From Anomaloglossus baeobatrachus (Eukaryota > Chordata > Amphibia > Anura > Aromobatidae), in assembly GCF_048569485.1 (NCBI RefSeq), contig NC_134355.1, positions 559,129,142 through 559,193,141 on the forward strand: 64,000 bases of DNA, given 5' to 3'. Every line of letters begins with the position of its first letter. Positions within the stretch are counted from its first letter, which is position 1. The notes under the pieces were generated by a model, which had not been told where the DNA came from, did not search any database, and was given only the letters and a program-made list of their open reading frames with translations. Below, piece by piece: positions 9,701 to 24,700 of this stretch. The position numbers and the translations under genes are program-made.

Positions 9701-12700
9701 GCATGGCCGGAGACCACAGAGTCGGAGACATCAGCACCACAGACAGCAGCGACTGGGATAGGTGAGCAGAAAGTTCCTGCTCTCCGTGTGTTATCACGGA
9801 TAGCACACGGAGAGCATTCGTGTGCCAAAATCATGGCACATGGAGGGCCACAAGCACCTTTTACACATCCGTGGAAAATGTGTGTGTTTTTCATGGACGT
9901 GTGAAACAGTTCTAAAATGTATTACTTATCTATGCTCTACTCTCAGTAATTTCTAATAATGCAGGAGCTTTGTCCAGGGGATCCGGGCTCTCTGGCATTA
10001 CATCTCACACAGGAGTAGCCTGTTCTGAGCTATTGTGGGGTGTGTTCTTGTCCTGATTGATGCTGCCTGCTTATGATTGGTTAGCATGTTACAAGCCCAG
10101 TGAAAACTATCTTATAACACCTACTTGGTGTTAAAGAGAATTAACTCATTAGGTGCCAATAATTGAATTGCTAATATCTCCGCAAAGATGCAAAATTAAA
10201 AATATAGCAAAACATTTTTTCCACTCTGCAGAAACAATTTGGGCCAGCTGTCCATGCATTCTTCTTTCTGCAAATACTAACCATATTGTAACAGAAAGTG
10301 GAGGTCACAGGCCCCCCCGCGTACTCCCAATTACCGTGTTTCCCCTAAATAAGACAGGGTCTTTTTTATTATTTTTTTTTTTTGCTCAGAAAGATGAGCT
10401 AGGGCTTATTTTCAGAGGATGTCTTATATCCCATGAACAACCATCTACATTTATTTATTGAAATATAATTATGTCATCACATTCTGGAACATCAACAATT
10501 TGTGTCTATAAGATTACTGGTTCAGATGCACATTTTCTTGTCTGATTTGCTATTCTCATGGTGCAGAATCAGTCCTATAGTGGTGGGTACATACCCTATT
10601 TACAAAGGTATAAATTACCTGCTTGAATTTATTATTCTCTGTACTGCTAAGTTTACCCCCAAAAGAAATCAGACACCTCCTAAAAGATTTGCACTTACCA
10701 GACCCCAAACAATTAGTGTTGGCAAGTGAATGGGCTCTCACATACAAATCTGTCGCTGTTGGGTCCCCATGCGATCTACAGCGGCTGGCTCCCCCTGGTG
10801 ACTGGAAGCAGTATCACTCATGTGGAATGATACCGGTACCCTATCTGTTTATGAGAGTTGCAGTGTAATGCAGCTGGAACAGAGAGGGACCTGACAGCGA
10901 TGCAGCTCTCTGTGTGAGAGCCCATCTACCATTGGCACTTACTAACTGGAATAGTTTGTGGCCTGGTGAGTGCAATTGTTTGTATTTTTTTGGGGGGAGG
11001 TCTACTTTCTTTTGAGGATGTCTGCTTTCTTTGATGAAGAGTTCGGCTGTATTCTTTAACTTTTTTAGTTGCTTGGACACTTCCTTATGGATGCACAACT
11101 AGGGCTTATTTTTTGAGTAGGGCTTATATTTTAAGCATACTCAAAAAAGCTCCAAGGATACTACTTGGACTTAATTTGGGAGTTGGCCTTATTTTTAGGG
11201 ATTAGGGTAGTGGAGGTTCTAGGGGTAAGAGCTTAATTTATTGAACAGCAGATCCTACTGACCTATGATTTTGGGGTGCTCAGACAGTCCTCATTGAAAT
11301 GGTCTCTTTGCTTTGCAGGACTGTAGTAAAAATGGTAGCAATTTTGGTTGCTATCCAACTTTTTTCAGAGTGGGATATACAAAATAGTATTTTTATCAAT
11401 CGGATCTAAATCAAAGATTTTTATTTAGTGCTGAATTTTCTTTTTATTATTTATTTTTCAAAATATTGTGTTATTATACAATTGTGTGCATTTTATGGTG
11501 AATACTTTCCTTTTTCTTCCAGGTTTCCTCTGAAGGATTCTGCCCGCCTCTACCTGTGGACAGCCGCAATCCAGCGCGGTGACTGGACTCCGGGCCCTTA
11601 CTCATTCCTGTGCAGTGAACATTTCAGTGAGGACAGCTTCGTGCCCCGTATGCCTGACCAGCACCCTCTTCTCAGACCAGATGCTGTGCCATCCCTCTTC
11701 AGAGGTGGCAAAGAGGTAAAGAGAAAAGGAGCATTTGAGCCACAGATATTGCGGCTTGGAAAAAGAAAACATCTAAGGAAAAAGATATCCCCGTATTCTC
11801 TAGAAGATAAAGGGCTCCTTGTGTCGCCAAGTGGAGACTTTGTAGGTAAAAGTGATGCTTGCAATAAAACTGATGCTAGGGACCCCGGCCATAGTCTTCG
11901 TCGATGTAGCCATCATATAGCCTCGAAGTTTATCTTCACTCTGCACTCGTACAGTCGCTCTTCAGCTATGACATTTTCACAAAATTCTGATTCTTCACTT
12001 CATCAACTGGAAGAAGGAACCAATCACCCAAATGATCTACATCTTCAAGAAAAGGACCGACCGTCGTCATCTCCTGACTATGGAAGTGAGGACATCTTGT
12101 TTACTGTAGGAGGTTCTCCGACATCATTTGGTGGCAATAATACAGCATTGGCCTCAATAGCACCGGTTTCTTCTAGCGTATGCAGCAGTGAAGTATTTGA
12201 GTCGCCTGTATATGGGGTACAGGACACAATCCCAGGTATACAGACTGAATATCCTTCTCATGACATCAATTCAGAGGTTTTGGACACTTTTGATTCCCCA
12301 CATTCATATTGCTCCATAGAAGAGACCACGACCAGCCAAACAAATCAATGCGATAACCAGGAACTTACAGCTGGATTCAGAGAAGAAGAGCCCCGCAGTG
12401 CCCTGTCAGGCCATAAAGCACGAGGTGAGGACGGACTATGACATCATGTTATCACTCTGTACGTATTCACCATTCACTCTGTATTGCACCAATACGTGGG
12501 CGTACTATTGAGTACACGCTTCAAGGGATTTCCCACAAACAAAGTTAATTTTAATCAATAGATTCTGGAATAATAAGAAGTTCCACAATTGGATGTTTAA
12601 CCCCGTCACCTTGGACATACCAGTATATCTAACTTTGCGGTGCCTTCTCGAACTTAGATATTCTGGAACATCCTGGAGATCTTGCGGATCACAGGAGCTT

Positions 12701-15700
12701 TGCCTGGATGATGCTGGGAGCTCGGCTTACGTGACAGCCCCTGTGCCGCCCCTGACTGTTTAACCCCCTAAATGCTGCAATCAATTACGATCGCAGCGTT
12801 TAGTGGCTGTGAGAGGGAGTGCACTGCCTCATCCATGCAATCGGGAGTCTTGCGACATAATCACAGAGGCCCAATCAATGCAATGGCAACCCTTTTAGAC
12901 CATACTGGGAGCATGGTCTGAGAGGCTTCTATCAGTGTAAAACTAAGGCCTCTTTCACACATCAGTTTTTTGCCATCAGTCGCAATACGTCGTTTTGTGA
13001 AAAAAACTGATCCAGCGCTAGATCTGTTTTTTTTCTCATTGACTTGTATTAGCAACGAATTGCGACGTATGGCCTAAGGTTTCATCCGTCGTGTGACAGA
13101 TCCGTTGAAAAATGTTTGTCCGGCTGACGGAGCCGACATCCACATGAACGTTTTTTTTGTCTGCGTCGAAAAAACGGACAGCGACGGATCTGTCGGCGTC
13201 TGTCGTTTGTTATAATGGAAACCTATGGGCGGAAGATCCGTCGCAATCCGTCAAATAACGGATTCCGGCAACGGATCCGTTTTTTTGTAACCGAGCATGC
13301 TCAGATGTGTAAATTCCATTCTTTGTCATGAAAAAAAGTGGTATGACGGATCCGTTTTTAAACTGGGTCCATTGCAACAGTTTTACCACAATCTGCGATG
13401 GATCAGTCGCATCAGTCACAAAACGAATTGTGACTGATCGAAAAAACTGATGTATGAAAGAAGCCTTATGGGTATAATCCATTGCAATGCTGGTGCATTG
13501 CAATGGATTATACCAGTGATCAGAGTAATAAAAGTTACAGTATGTGCCCATGTAGCAGATTTGTGTGTAGATTTTCTGCACACAACTGCATCTTTTGGCG
13601 GGAAAAAAGCAGCAGAAAAAATGCGTATTTTTCATTGTGTTGTTTTTTAGTAATGGCGAACGTGGGGGTCCCTGCACTGTACCCCTGCAATCTCCGGCTG
13701 ATGTTACAGCCATCACCTCGCTCTCAGAGCGGTGCCTGTGCCGTTCCTGGCAGTTTAACCCCCTGAATTCTGTGATCAATGCGATCGCAGCATTCAGGAG
13801 GCAGAGAGAGGAATCGCTTACCTCTGCCTGGCAATCGAGTGTATATAATGCGATTAAAGGGCCCGATCACTACCATGGCAACCCTGGGTCGTCATTATGA
13901 CGATCCCGGGTTACTGAGCTACGGAGAGCCTCGCACACCATGCCGTATGCATGGTGTGTGAGGCAAAGTGCTGCGATATAATCCACTATACTGATAAAGC
14001 ATTGCGGGGGATTCTAGAAACACAGAAACAGTTGTCATGGTGTTTCTTTTTTCTGCAACAAAATCTGCAAGGAAAAAATAAGCAACATGTGCACAGCAAG
14101 TCAGGACTCTTGGATGCTTTTTCTTTGCAGTATTGATTAAAATCTGCAAAGAAAAGCACATTAAAAAAAGCAGCAAAAAGGCAACGTGTGCACATAGCCT
14201 TAGAGAGACCAAAGGCCGCTTTACACACTGTGATATCGGTACCGATTATCGCCAGCGTGTGTACCCGCCCCCATCGGTTGTGCGACACAGGCAAATCTCT
14301 GCCCGTGTCGCACAACATCGCCCAAACCCGTCACACTACTTACCTTACCTGCGAGGTCACTGTGACCGGCGATCCGCCTCCTTTCTAAGGGGGCGGTTCG
14401 TTCAGCGTCACAGCGACGTCACAGCAGCGTCACTGAACCGCCACCCAATAGAAGCGGAGGGGCGGAGATGAGCGGGACGAACATCCCGCCCACCTCCTTC
14501 CTTCCACATTGTGGCCGGGAGGCAGGTAAGGTGAGGTTCCTCGTTCCTGTGGTGTCACACGGAGCGATGTGTGCTGCCGCAGGAACGAGGAACAACTTCG
14601 TTACTGCTGCAGTAATTATATTTGAGAATGGACCCCCATGTCACCGATGAGCGATTTTGCACGTTTTTGTGACGATGCAAAATCGCTCATAGGTGTCACA
14701 CGCAACGGCATTGCTAATGCGGCCGGATGTGCGTCAGAAATTTCGTGACCCCAACGAGATCACTTGAGCGATGTCGTAGCGTGTAAAGCCCGCTTAAGTA
14801 AAAAAGGGGAAAAAAACGCAAAAATATTTAAAAAAAAAAAAAAGCACAAAAATAAATAAACATGTTTTGTTTAAAAAAAAAATAAAAAAAAAATTAGACA
14901 TATTTGGTATTGCCACGTCAGGAACAACCTGATCTATAAAATTCTCACCTTTTTAACCCCTTCAGTGACCAGTGTTCTGCAGTTGACACTGTTGTCACAT
15001 TTTCTAGGGGGAGATGTGGTATTGTGCTGTCACTTCCTGGGGGAGTGATCACATTACAGTACTTAGTAACATACAGGACATGTGCTGAGTGTAATGGGAA
15101 ACTCTGTCTCCCAGCATGCACTGCTCCCTCCTGACGTCACATTTGTCTGCGGAGGAGAGAATGGCAAGTGATCTCCGTGCAGGTAAAGGACTGTGATCGG
15201 AGCGGACGTGTACCACACAGAGCCCACCCTATACAGATGAAGCACTGGCACTAGTGACTGACCTTTTAGTGACTTTTTTTATTTTTTTTTGTCCCTGTTG
15301 ATCTTTAATTTTCGGCAAGATAACATGCTGTGCATTAATATGACCGCTGCAGCCAATCACTGTCACTGGTAGCTGTATGCTGTACGCAACCACTAATAAG
15401 CGTGATTGGCTGCATCGGTCACATGGATGTACATGATGTCATATAGTTGAATATTTTTTTTTCTACAGCATATTATTACATTTTATTATTTTTTTTGGAC
15501 AACCTCTTAACTTTTTTTTTATTACTTTTTTTGTTTCTATATTGTTATTTTTAGGAATGTTTTATCCTGTCTAAATTTTGGACAGTTAATAAATCGGCCT
15601 CCCCTGTTCTTGCAATCAGTGGGGTCTCATAGGTCCGAAAAATCCCTGTGGACAAGTTTTCACTGTAATTAGCAAATCATTACCAGGACCACATTATTGA

Positions 15701-18700
15701 GGTTTTTTTTAATTAATGTCTAATGTACATGAAGTAGAAATAGTATAAATTGTGTTTATGATTACCGTATTAACCACTAGGAGGCAGTAAAGGACTGAGG
15801 GAATTGTGAGATGGGATGTAATTTTAGTTGTATAGAAATATAGATGGGGCTAAGGGGTTCCACAACTGTTTGACTAAGACCTTGTGCGCACTAGATGGAA
15901 TTTCCCGCGGATTACCCACAGATTTGCTGCATGTTTCGCTGCAGAAAATGTTCAGAACATCTCTGCAGTGATTCACCAGCAAATCCTATGAGAAAAAAAA
16001 CTGCTGTGCGCACTATGCAGATTTTGACAGCTGCATGTTTTGCTGCGGGATTCCCGCAACAAAAACAATTGCATGTCACTTCTTTTTCGCAGGTAACTGT
16101 GGGATTTCACTCCATTGACTGTAATGTAATCGTGAAATCCCGCAGGGAATAACACAGGCAGCAAATTCTGTGCGGTTCATTGCATTTTCCTGTGTTATTC
16201 CCTGCGGGATTTTGCGTTTTTCGGGACATAATGTTCATCACTGGCCTGCGTTTTGCAGGGAAGTGATGTCTTTATGACAGGAAGAGGAAGCGGAGCAGAG
16301 TAAACACACACACATCACACTCACACACAGACATATAGAATGCACATAAAAATCAAACGTACATATAAAAATAAAAAAAAGCAAACAAAAAAAACCCATG
16401 GGCTCCGCTGTATTTTTACCATCCAACCAAGGTAAACACACAGCGGCGGCCCGGTATTCTGAGGCAGGGGAGGGCGAGGGCCAGGGTTAATGCCCCCTCC
16501 CGCAGCCAAGAATATCAGCCCGCAGCTGCCCCGGGACTGTCGCATCCATTATGCAACAGTCCCGGAGTGTTCCCGGCTCGTCCCGATTGCCGTGATTCAG
16601 TGGCAATTCGGGGTAATAACGAGTTAATGGCAGCGGATCGCTGCCACTAAGTCCAGGCTTAATCATGGCAGCGTCTATGAGACAGCTTACATGATTAACC
16701 CGAAAGTAGAGTGAAAAAACACACACACCGAAAAATCCTTTATTTTAATCCACCGAGGTCCCACGATGCTTGCAGACTGCTGCAGCCGCATCTGACACAC
16801 TGTACTGAATGCAGCCTCGTAACGAGACTGCAGAGAGGTAACTACAGGTCATTTCTCACGGTCGGTAATGTGAACACATTACCACTTGGGAGAACTTGCA
16901 GTGTGTCCTCACAGGGACTCTATCTATCCCTCTATCTATCTATCTATCCATCCCTCTATTGAGATACGGAATATCTCACCTTTTTAACTTGTGTTTAAAG
17001 GTGAACATATGCTTTAAAGGGGATGTCCGGTGAAAACAAGTTCTCATCTATCCACAAGATAGGTGATAACTTACTGATCGGTGGGCTCCGACTGCTGCGG
17101 CCTGTACTGATCAGCAGAACATGGAATTTTTGTTCAAATCAGAGTTTATTGCATATTATGAAACAGTAACACAAATATGCACAGATTTGGCTTGAAGCGT
17201 TGTATATATATCAAAAGAATACTTGATACAGGAATGAATATGCTTAATACAGAAGTAAATCAATACAGGAATACATAAAGAATAAGTCCTATAAGTAAAG
17301 AGAGGGAGCAGGAAGTAAGAAGGAAAAAGCAGGAGAAAAAGGGGGGAAAACAAGAATGACAAGAAAGTCCTGCAGGGGTGTCCTTGCCCTTTAAGTGCCT
17401 GTAAACCGATCTAACCAAAGCGTCAAGGTTCACTTCGTGATCCAATGTCTGGAGAGTCTCTGAACGTTACCCAAGGAGTCCAAATATCAAGAACCCTTTC
17501 CGAGCTATCGGTTGCTTGGCCTATCAGCTCCTCCATCCGGAAAAGATGGTTGAGTTCACAAACTCCATCTCAGTGGGAGACTTCTCCTGTTTCCACAATT
17601 TGGGGATCAGCCTTCTAGCAGCTGCTAAGAAGTGTCTGCAAACTCTTTATATTTAGAGATAGAAAATTCACTCAGAGACAAGAGCGCAAGTTCAGGCGAA
17701 AGCCGTACCTTAGATGTAGAGACCATATGAAAAAGATGAAACACACCCTCCCGAAAGCAGAACATAGACTTTTTATTCCCAAAGGGCGACTTTTATATGG
17801 CCAGCCGCTGCTCCGTTCATTACCTAAAGGGCTCATGGAAACAGCTGAGCGCAGCACTGTGCAGACCCATAGGGAGTGAACGGAGCAGCGGTAGAGTACT
17901 GCTTCATTCTAGACTGGATATAAAACCCCAATTGATGAGGTGTACCCGTAGTCAGACCCTCACCGATCAACAAATTGTCACCTCTTCTGCGGATAGGACA
18001 TTGAACATACCCTTTAAGGCTTAGCAATCTCCTTACACCAGGGAAGAAACCAAAAGAATGAAGAGACCTATTTGTAAGACTGTATCAGAGCAGGTTTTAT
18101 GTATTTACAATAGCGTTTGTAAGTGACCATGTGTTATTCTGACAGGTACTCCTCCCTTGAACCCAGCAGTAGCATCTCTTGCCTGGATGCTGGGGACATG
18201 GGTATCAGATCCCCCGGGTGAAGGAGAGTTTCCATCCATCCCCTGCTTCCGTTACATGGAGGAAGCGGTCGTCTCACATGTGGGGCAGCCCATGCTGAAT
18301 TTCACGTGAGTGATGCAGTAGGACAGATGATGGGTCTCTGCAGTTTTGTATTACATACACCTCAATGCTGATGGCTTATAGGTGGTTACTATGACACAAT
18401 AGTCTAGGTTTGTTCTATAAATACATATTGAGACTGTAGACTATTTAATTTTAGATAGGAAGAAGGAAATAAAGTATTTGCTGCTGCATGTTATACAGTA
18501 TACAGTGGGTACGGAAAGTATTCAGACCCCTTTACATTTTCCACTCTGTTTCATTGCAGACATTTGTTAAATTCAAAAAAGTTTATTTTTTTCTCATTAA
18601 TGTACACTCTGCACCCCATCTTGACAGAAAATAACAGAAATGTAGACATTTTTGCAAATTTATTAAACAAGAAATATTGAAATATCACATGGTCATAAGT

Positions 18701-21700
18701 ATTCAGACCCTTTCCTCAGACACTCATATTTAAGTCACATGCTGTCCATTTCCTTGTGATCCTCCTTGAGATGGTTCTACTCCTTCATTGGAGTGCAGCT
18801 GTGTTTTATTAAACTGATAGGACATGATTTGGAAAGGCACACACCTATCTATATAAGACCTCACAGCTCACAGTACATATCAGACCAAATGAGAATCATG
18901 AGGTCAAAGGAATTGCCCAGGAGCACAGATCTGGCCAAGGTTACAAAAGAATTTCTGCAGTACTCAAGGTTCCTAAGAGCACAGTGGCCTCCATAATCCT
19001 TAAATGGAAGAAGTTTGGGACCACCAGAACTCTTCCTAGACCTGGCTGTCCAGCCAAACTGAACAATTGTGGAAGAAGAGCCTTGGTGAGAGAAGTAAAG
19101 AAGAACTCCAAGATCACTGTGGCTGAGCTCCAGAGATACATTAGGGAGATGGGAAAAAGTTCTACAAAGTCAACTATCACTGCAGACCTCCACCAGTCGG
19201 GCCTTTATGGCAGAGTGGCCCGACGGAAGCCTCTCCTCAGTGCAAAACATGAAAATTTGCATAGAGTTTGCAAAAAACACATGAAGGACTCCCAGACTAT
19301 GAGAAATAACATTCTCTGGTCTGATGAGACGAAGATAGAAGTTTTTGGTGATAATTCTAAGCGGTATGTGTGGAGAAAACCAGGCACTGCTCATCACCTG
19401 CCCAATACAATCCCAACAGTGAAACATGGTGGTGGCAGCATCATTCTATGGATGTGTTTTTCAGCTGCAGGGATAGGACGACTGGTTGTAATTGAAGGAA
19501 AGATGAATGCGGCTAAGTACAGAGATATCCTGGAAGAAAACCTCTTCCAGAGTGCTCTGGACTTCAGACTTGGCCAAAGGTTCACCTTCCAACAAGACAA
19601 TGACATAAACACACAGCCAAAATAACAAAGGAGTGGCTTAAGAACAACTCTGTAACTGTTCTTGACTGGCCCAGCCAGAGCCCTGACCTAAACCCAACTG
19701 AGCATCTCTAGAGAGATCTGAAAATGGCTGTCCACCAACGTTCACCATCCAACCTGACGGAACTGGAGTGGATCTGCAAGGAAGAATGGCAGAAGATCCC
19801 CAAATCCAGGTGTGAAAAACTCATTGCACCATTCCCAAGAAGATCCATGGCTGTACTAGCTCAAAAGGTGCCTCTACTCAATACTGAGAAAAGGGTTTGA
19901 ATACTTATGACCATGTGATATTTTAGTTTTTCATGTTTAATAAATTTGCAACATTTTCTAAATTTCTGGTTTTTTTTCCGTCAAGATGGGGTGCAGAGTG
20001 TGCATTAATGAGAAAAAAAAAGAGGGTTTTTTTAATTTACCAAATGGCTGCAATAAAACAAAGAGTGAAAAATTTAAAGGGGTCTGAATACTTTCCGTAC
20101 CCACTGTATGTGTTCAATAATGGCAGTGTATTTACTTAATTAATTTTGTCGTGCAGGTTTTGTGCCTCTAACCCAGAGACGGGGAAAGCAATGCACAGAG
20201 AATGTGGATTTATTCGTGTGAAGCCTGGGACCAATCAAGTGGCCTTTATATGTGCCCAGAACACAGGTAATATCCACAGACAACAAACCACAAAGGAATT
20301 CCTAGAAAACATGTGCGGTTATCATTATTCACATATTAAAATTAGTTCTAATTAAACGTCTACTTGCACTATATAGACGATATAACGCATGCATAAGAGC
20401 AGTGAACGTATACAGTGTGTCCACCCATATCCTGTCCACCGCCATTAACTTGAGAACGGCGGCAGCTATAGGCATAGAAGTGGTGTCTAGGTATAGTAAT
20501 GTAGCCATGCGCTGTGCAATGAAACCACCTATAGCGCCACCTGGTGGAAAACAACGGTGTTAGCATTTTTATCTCGAAAACGGAACGACATAGAGAAAAA
20601 AAGTGAATTAAAAAATTGTAGGGCATCATCAATTCAATACGAATCGACACCTTGCATACAGAAATGCTATGTTATGAAACCCATGACCCCCCCAAAAAAA
20701 CATTGAATGGTGGTCACGCATATGGCGTTCATTTAACTTTGATGCTCAAAGTGGCCACAGTCAGCTGCAATGCACATCTGGACTCTGGACAGCATACTGT
20801 ATCTTGCTGCACGTTGTGCAATATGGTAGGTGACACGTTTGCACAAGCATCTGTAATACGTCGTCATAGGTCCTGCAATGTTGTTGGAGGGGTCGCTTAC
20901 ACCGGCTGTTTGATGTGACCTCACAGAAAGAAGTCCAATGGGGTCAGGTCAGGTGAACGTGGAGGTCACTCCACGCAGCCACCATACCCAATGACTTGTA
21001 GGAAAGTCTCCATGAGGTATCACTTCACATCCGCAGCCTTGTGAGTTTTACACGTTCTAATCACAGCATTTCTGTATGCAAGGTGTCGATTTATATTGAA
21101 TTGATGATGCCCTACAACTTTGTAATTCACTTTTTTTCTCTATCTCGTTCCGTTTTCCAGATAAAAAAGCTAACTCCGTGTTTTTCCACCAGGTGGCGCT
21201 ATAGGTGGTTTCATTGCGTAGCGCATGGCTACTTTACTATACCTAGACACCACTTCTATGCCTATAGCTGCCGCCGTTCTCAAGTTAATAGCGGTGGACA
21301 GGATATGGGTGGACACACTGTATAATCTGTACATACAATATATTTTAAAGCTATGCTCACACAAGTGTTATGGTTTCCATTGAAATTGGCACTGTAATAG
21401 ATCCAATGTATTGACTTGTGTAACAGGGTCTGTTTTGAGTTTTAACTGTATTTAAAGGGGTATTCCCATCTCCAAGATCCTATCCAAATATGTAGTAGGT
21501 GAAGTAATAATGATATTAGCAAATATCTCCAATTAGAAATTAAGTATAGTTCTCCTGATCTAGCCATATCTCTTACCTCATGTGCAGAGTATTGCAGCTT
21601 AGATATCCATGGTTACGACCTCAAGGAGCTAACTGTGACTATAGGAGTGGACATAACCATGGATACCTAAGCTGCAATGCCCTGCACATAAGGTAAGAGA

Positions 21701-24700
21701 TATGGCTATATCAGGCAAACTATACTTCATTTCTCATTGGACGTATTTACTAATATTAATATTATTATTACGCCTATTGCATATTGTGATAGGATCTTGG
21801 AGATGGGAATACCCCATTAACATCTGTCCAGGGGATGATTGTTGGGATTCCTTGCCATTTAGTAAAATGATGGTCCATTTTACCGAGTCCCTAGTTCTTC
21901 CTCATTACATGAATATGGTATTAGCTTGAAAGGATCCAGTGATGGAGCATGTACACGCACCGCTTTTCCATTCAATGTATATGGGGCCGATTTAGCATCC
22001 ATTACATTATAAATGCTCTAACTGGGAATGAAGCTAGTGGTCTCCAGTAGTAGACTGGAATAACACTTGCACTTTTGGACGCAGTTTTTGTTTTTGCTGA
22101 AGGCGTAGTAGGTCAAAAAGAATAGAAATTATAAAGGGAAAACTTCTCATTCCTGCTTGATCTTCTGGTTTTGGCTCAAAAAACTATGAAAATTGCATGA
22201 TGTGCCTCCAACCTTATCAAGATTTCTTATGCCTCCATTAACGCAGATTGACCCTCATCTTCCATAAAATCTGTACGTCTTGTAACTTTCAGGTGTAGTT
22301 GAGGTGGAAGAAGGCGAGGTACAAGGCGAGCAGCTCACTCTGACCTCACAGTCATTAAGCAGGATCAGTTTTGCCAAAGAGCCTCATGTCCAGCAGGTAA
22401 GAGTGCATTAATACGATGAGAAGCGGTGCCATTGATGTACCATGCTATGATACCACAGTCATGTCAAAAAGTTTTGAGACAGAGACTAATTTTAGTTTTC
22501 ACAAAGTTTGCTTCTTTAGTGTTTTTAGATTTAAGGCCGCTTTACACGCTGCGACATCGCAAATCCGGTCGCTTTAGCAATGCCGTTGCGTGTGACACCT
22601 TTGAGCAATTTTGCATCGTTGCAAAAACGTGCAAAATCGCTCCTCGTTGACATGGGGGTCCATTCTCAAAAATAGTTACTGCAGCAGTAATGAAGTTGTT
22701 CATCGCTATGTGTGACACCGCAGGAACGAGGAACCTCTCCTTACCTGCCTCTCGCAATGAGGAAGGAAGGAGGTGGGCGGGATGTTACGTCCCGCTCATG
22801 TCCGCCCCTCCGCTTTGATTGGCCGGCCGCTTAGTGACGTCGCGGTGACGTCGCTGTGGTGCCGAACGTCCCTCCCCCTTGAGGGAGGGATTGTTCGGCA
22901 GTCACAGCGACGACGACGACCAGGTAAGTGCGTGTGACGCTGCCGTAGCGATAATGTTCGCTGTGGCAGCGATCACTCGAAATCGCATTCAAGACGGGGG
23001 CGGGTGCTTTCGCATACGATATCGCTAGCAATTGCTAGCGATATCGTAGCGTGTAAAGCCCACTTTAGTTGGATGTTTCTACAATTATCAGCAGCATTTC
23101 ATTTGTTTTTACACATTTCTTGACAAATACATCAGGTTTGTGTAAAGCCTCAATATTCACAGGGTTGACCCTTATTTTCAAGACTTCCACAATTCACCTT
23201 TGCAGCTGGATATCAGCTTCTGGGCCAAATCCTGCCTGATGACAACCCATTGTCCAATCAGTGCTTGGGGCTTTTCACAATTTGTGTTTTTTGTTTGTGC
23301 AACTGCTGTTTGAGGATCAACCACAGGTTCTCAATGTGATTGAAATCTGGGAAGTTTTCTGGTCATGGACCTCAAATTTCAATGTTTTGTTCACCAAACC
23401 ACTTAGTTATCTCTTTTACCTTGTGACATGGTCTCCCTCATGTTGGAAAAATCATTGTTCATTACCAAATTGCTCCTGGATCTTTGGGAGAAGTTCCTCT
23501 TGGAGGATCTTCAGTTCCCATGCTATATTCATGCTGTGATCTTAGGCAAAATTTTGAGTAAATGGGCTCAGGATGCTTTACTGTTGGTATGACACAGGAC
23601 TCATGGTAGACCTCACCTTTTCTTCTCCAGCCAACCATTCTTTCAGATGTTCCAAACAGTATTAACCCCTTCATGACCTTTGATGTACCAGTACATCATA
23701 GGTCGTGTGTGTCCCTTTAATGCGGGCTCCCATGGCAAGTCCGCATGTTTCCTCGCACATGTCGACTGATATGATCAGCCAACATGTGAAGCTAACAGTT
23801 GCAGGTGGATCTCTGATCCACCTGCGGCTGTTAACTAGTTAAATCCTGCTTTCAATCTTTGATGGTGGGATTTAAAGGAAATCTTTCACCCTTTTGAGGT
23901 TTGTTTTTTTTCTTAAGTTATTAATATGGACATACAGGTAGAATAGAGATGAAATTGGCCATACCAGTGTGCCTCCTTTGATGAGGGTTTGTAGTGGAAA
24001 AATCATGTTTTATATCTTCTATCTTCTGGACTATGGGGCCTGCAGTGCCCAGAAGATAAGCCGGCCTCCCGTCTTCATTATACAGGATTCTTCCTCCCCT
24101 TCTCTTTAGTATACCTGTGATGTCAGGTGTGTGTCCGGAATTCCCACTCCTACGCATTCTGCCTGCTACCTGTCCCCTGCACTGTGAAGTTGCAGTGACT
24201 CCGCGGCGCCTGCGCACAGCAAAATTGAAGACTGTCCACAGAAGGGAATCTTGATATGCCACACCTGGGAGGTGCATGGAATATCTCAGCAAAGGAGAAG
24301 TGCAGATTTAGACAAATTTGTGAACAATATTTGAGCGAAAAAGGCCTTTTGTGTACATAGACAAAGTCTAATGCCGGCGTCACACGGTACGATATATCGT
24401 GCGATATGTCGGCGGGGTCACGGAATTCGTGACGCACATCCGGCATTGTTAGAGATGTCGTACCGTGTGACACCTCCGAACGACTGTGAACGAGCAAAAA
24501 TACTCACCTTATCGTTGCTCGTTGACACATCTTCATTTTCAAAATGTCGGTCCTCCTTCTGTGCTCCGGTTGTTCATCGTTCCCGAGGCAGCACACGTCG
24601 CTCCGTGTGACACCCCGGGGACGACGAAAACAGCTTACCTGTGTCCCGCCGGCAATGCGGAAGGAAGGAGGTGGATGGGATGTTTACGTATATAAACTCA

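Larger units (their letters stand above)
7233..9910. mobile_element. MITE of the CACACATCCATG family (second level)
   Basis: It starts at CTAAGGCACATCTTCACACA and ends near CATGGACGTGTGAAACAG. The family appears whole at 62182-62778, where the ends are flanked by TTA duplications, as expected for PIF/Harbinger-type elements. The uninterrupted family copy carries GATTTTAATGGGTCTG at the place where the next-level insertion sits here. Confidence 0.7.
6750..10140. mobile_element. Outer foldback element of a four-level nest
   Basis: The left arm (from about 6752, AGACAGTTTTCACTGGG, ACCAATCATAAGCATGCAGC, AAGAACATGCCCCC) recurs in reverse complement at the right (GGGGTGTGTTCTTG at 10034, GCTTATGATTGGTTAGCATG near 10070, CCCAGTGAAAACTATCTTAT near 10098). 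The arms are about 250 bp or more. The sequence between 7233 and about 9910 is a later insertion. Confidence 0.75.
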
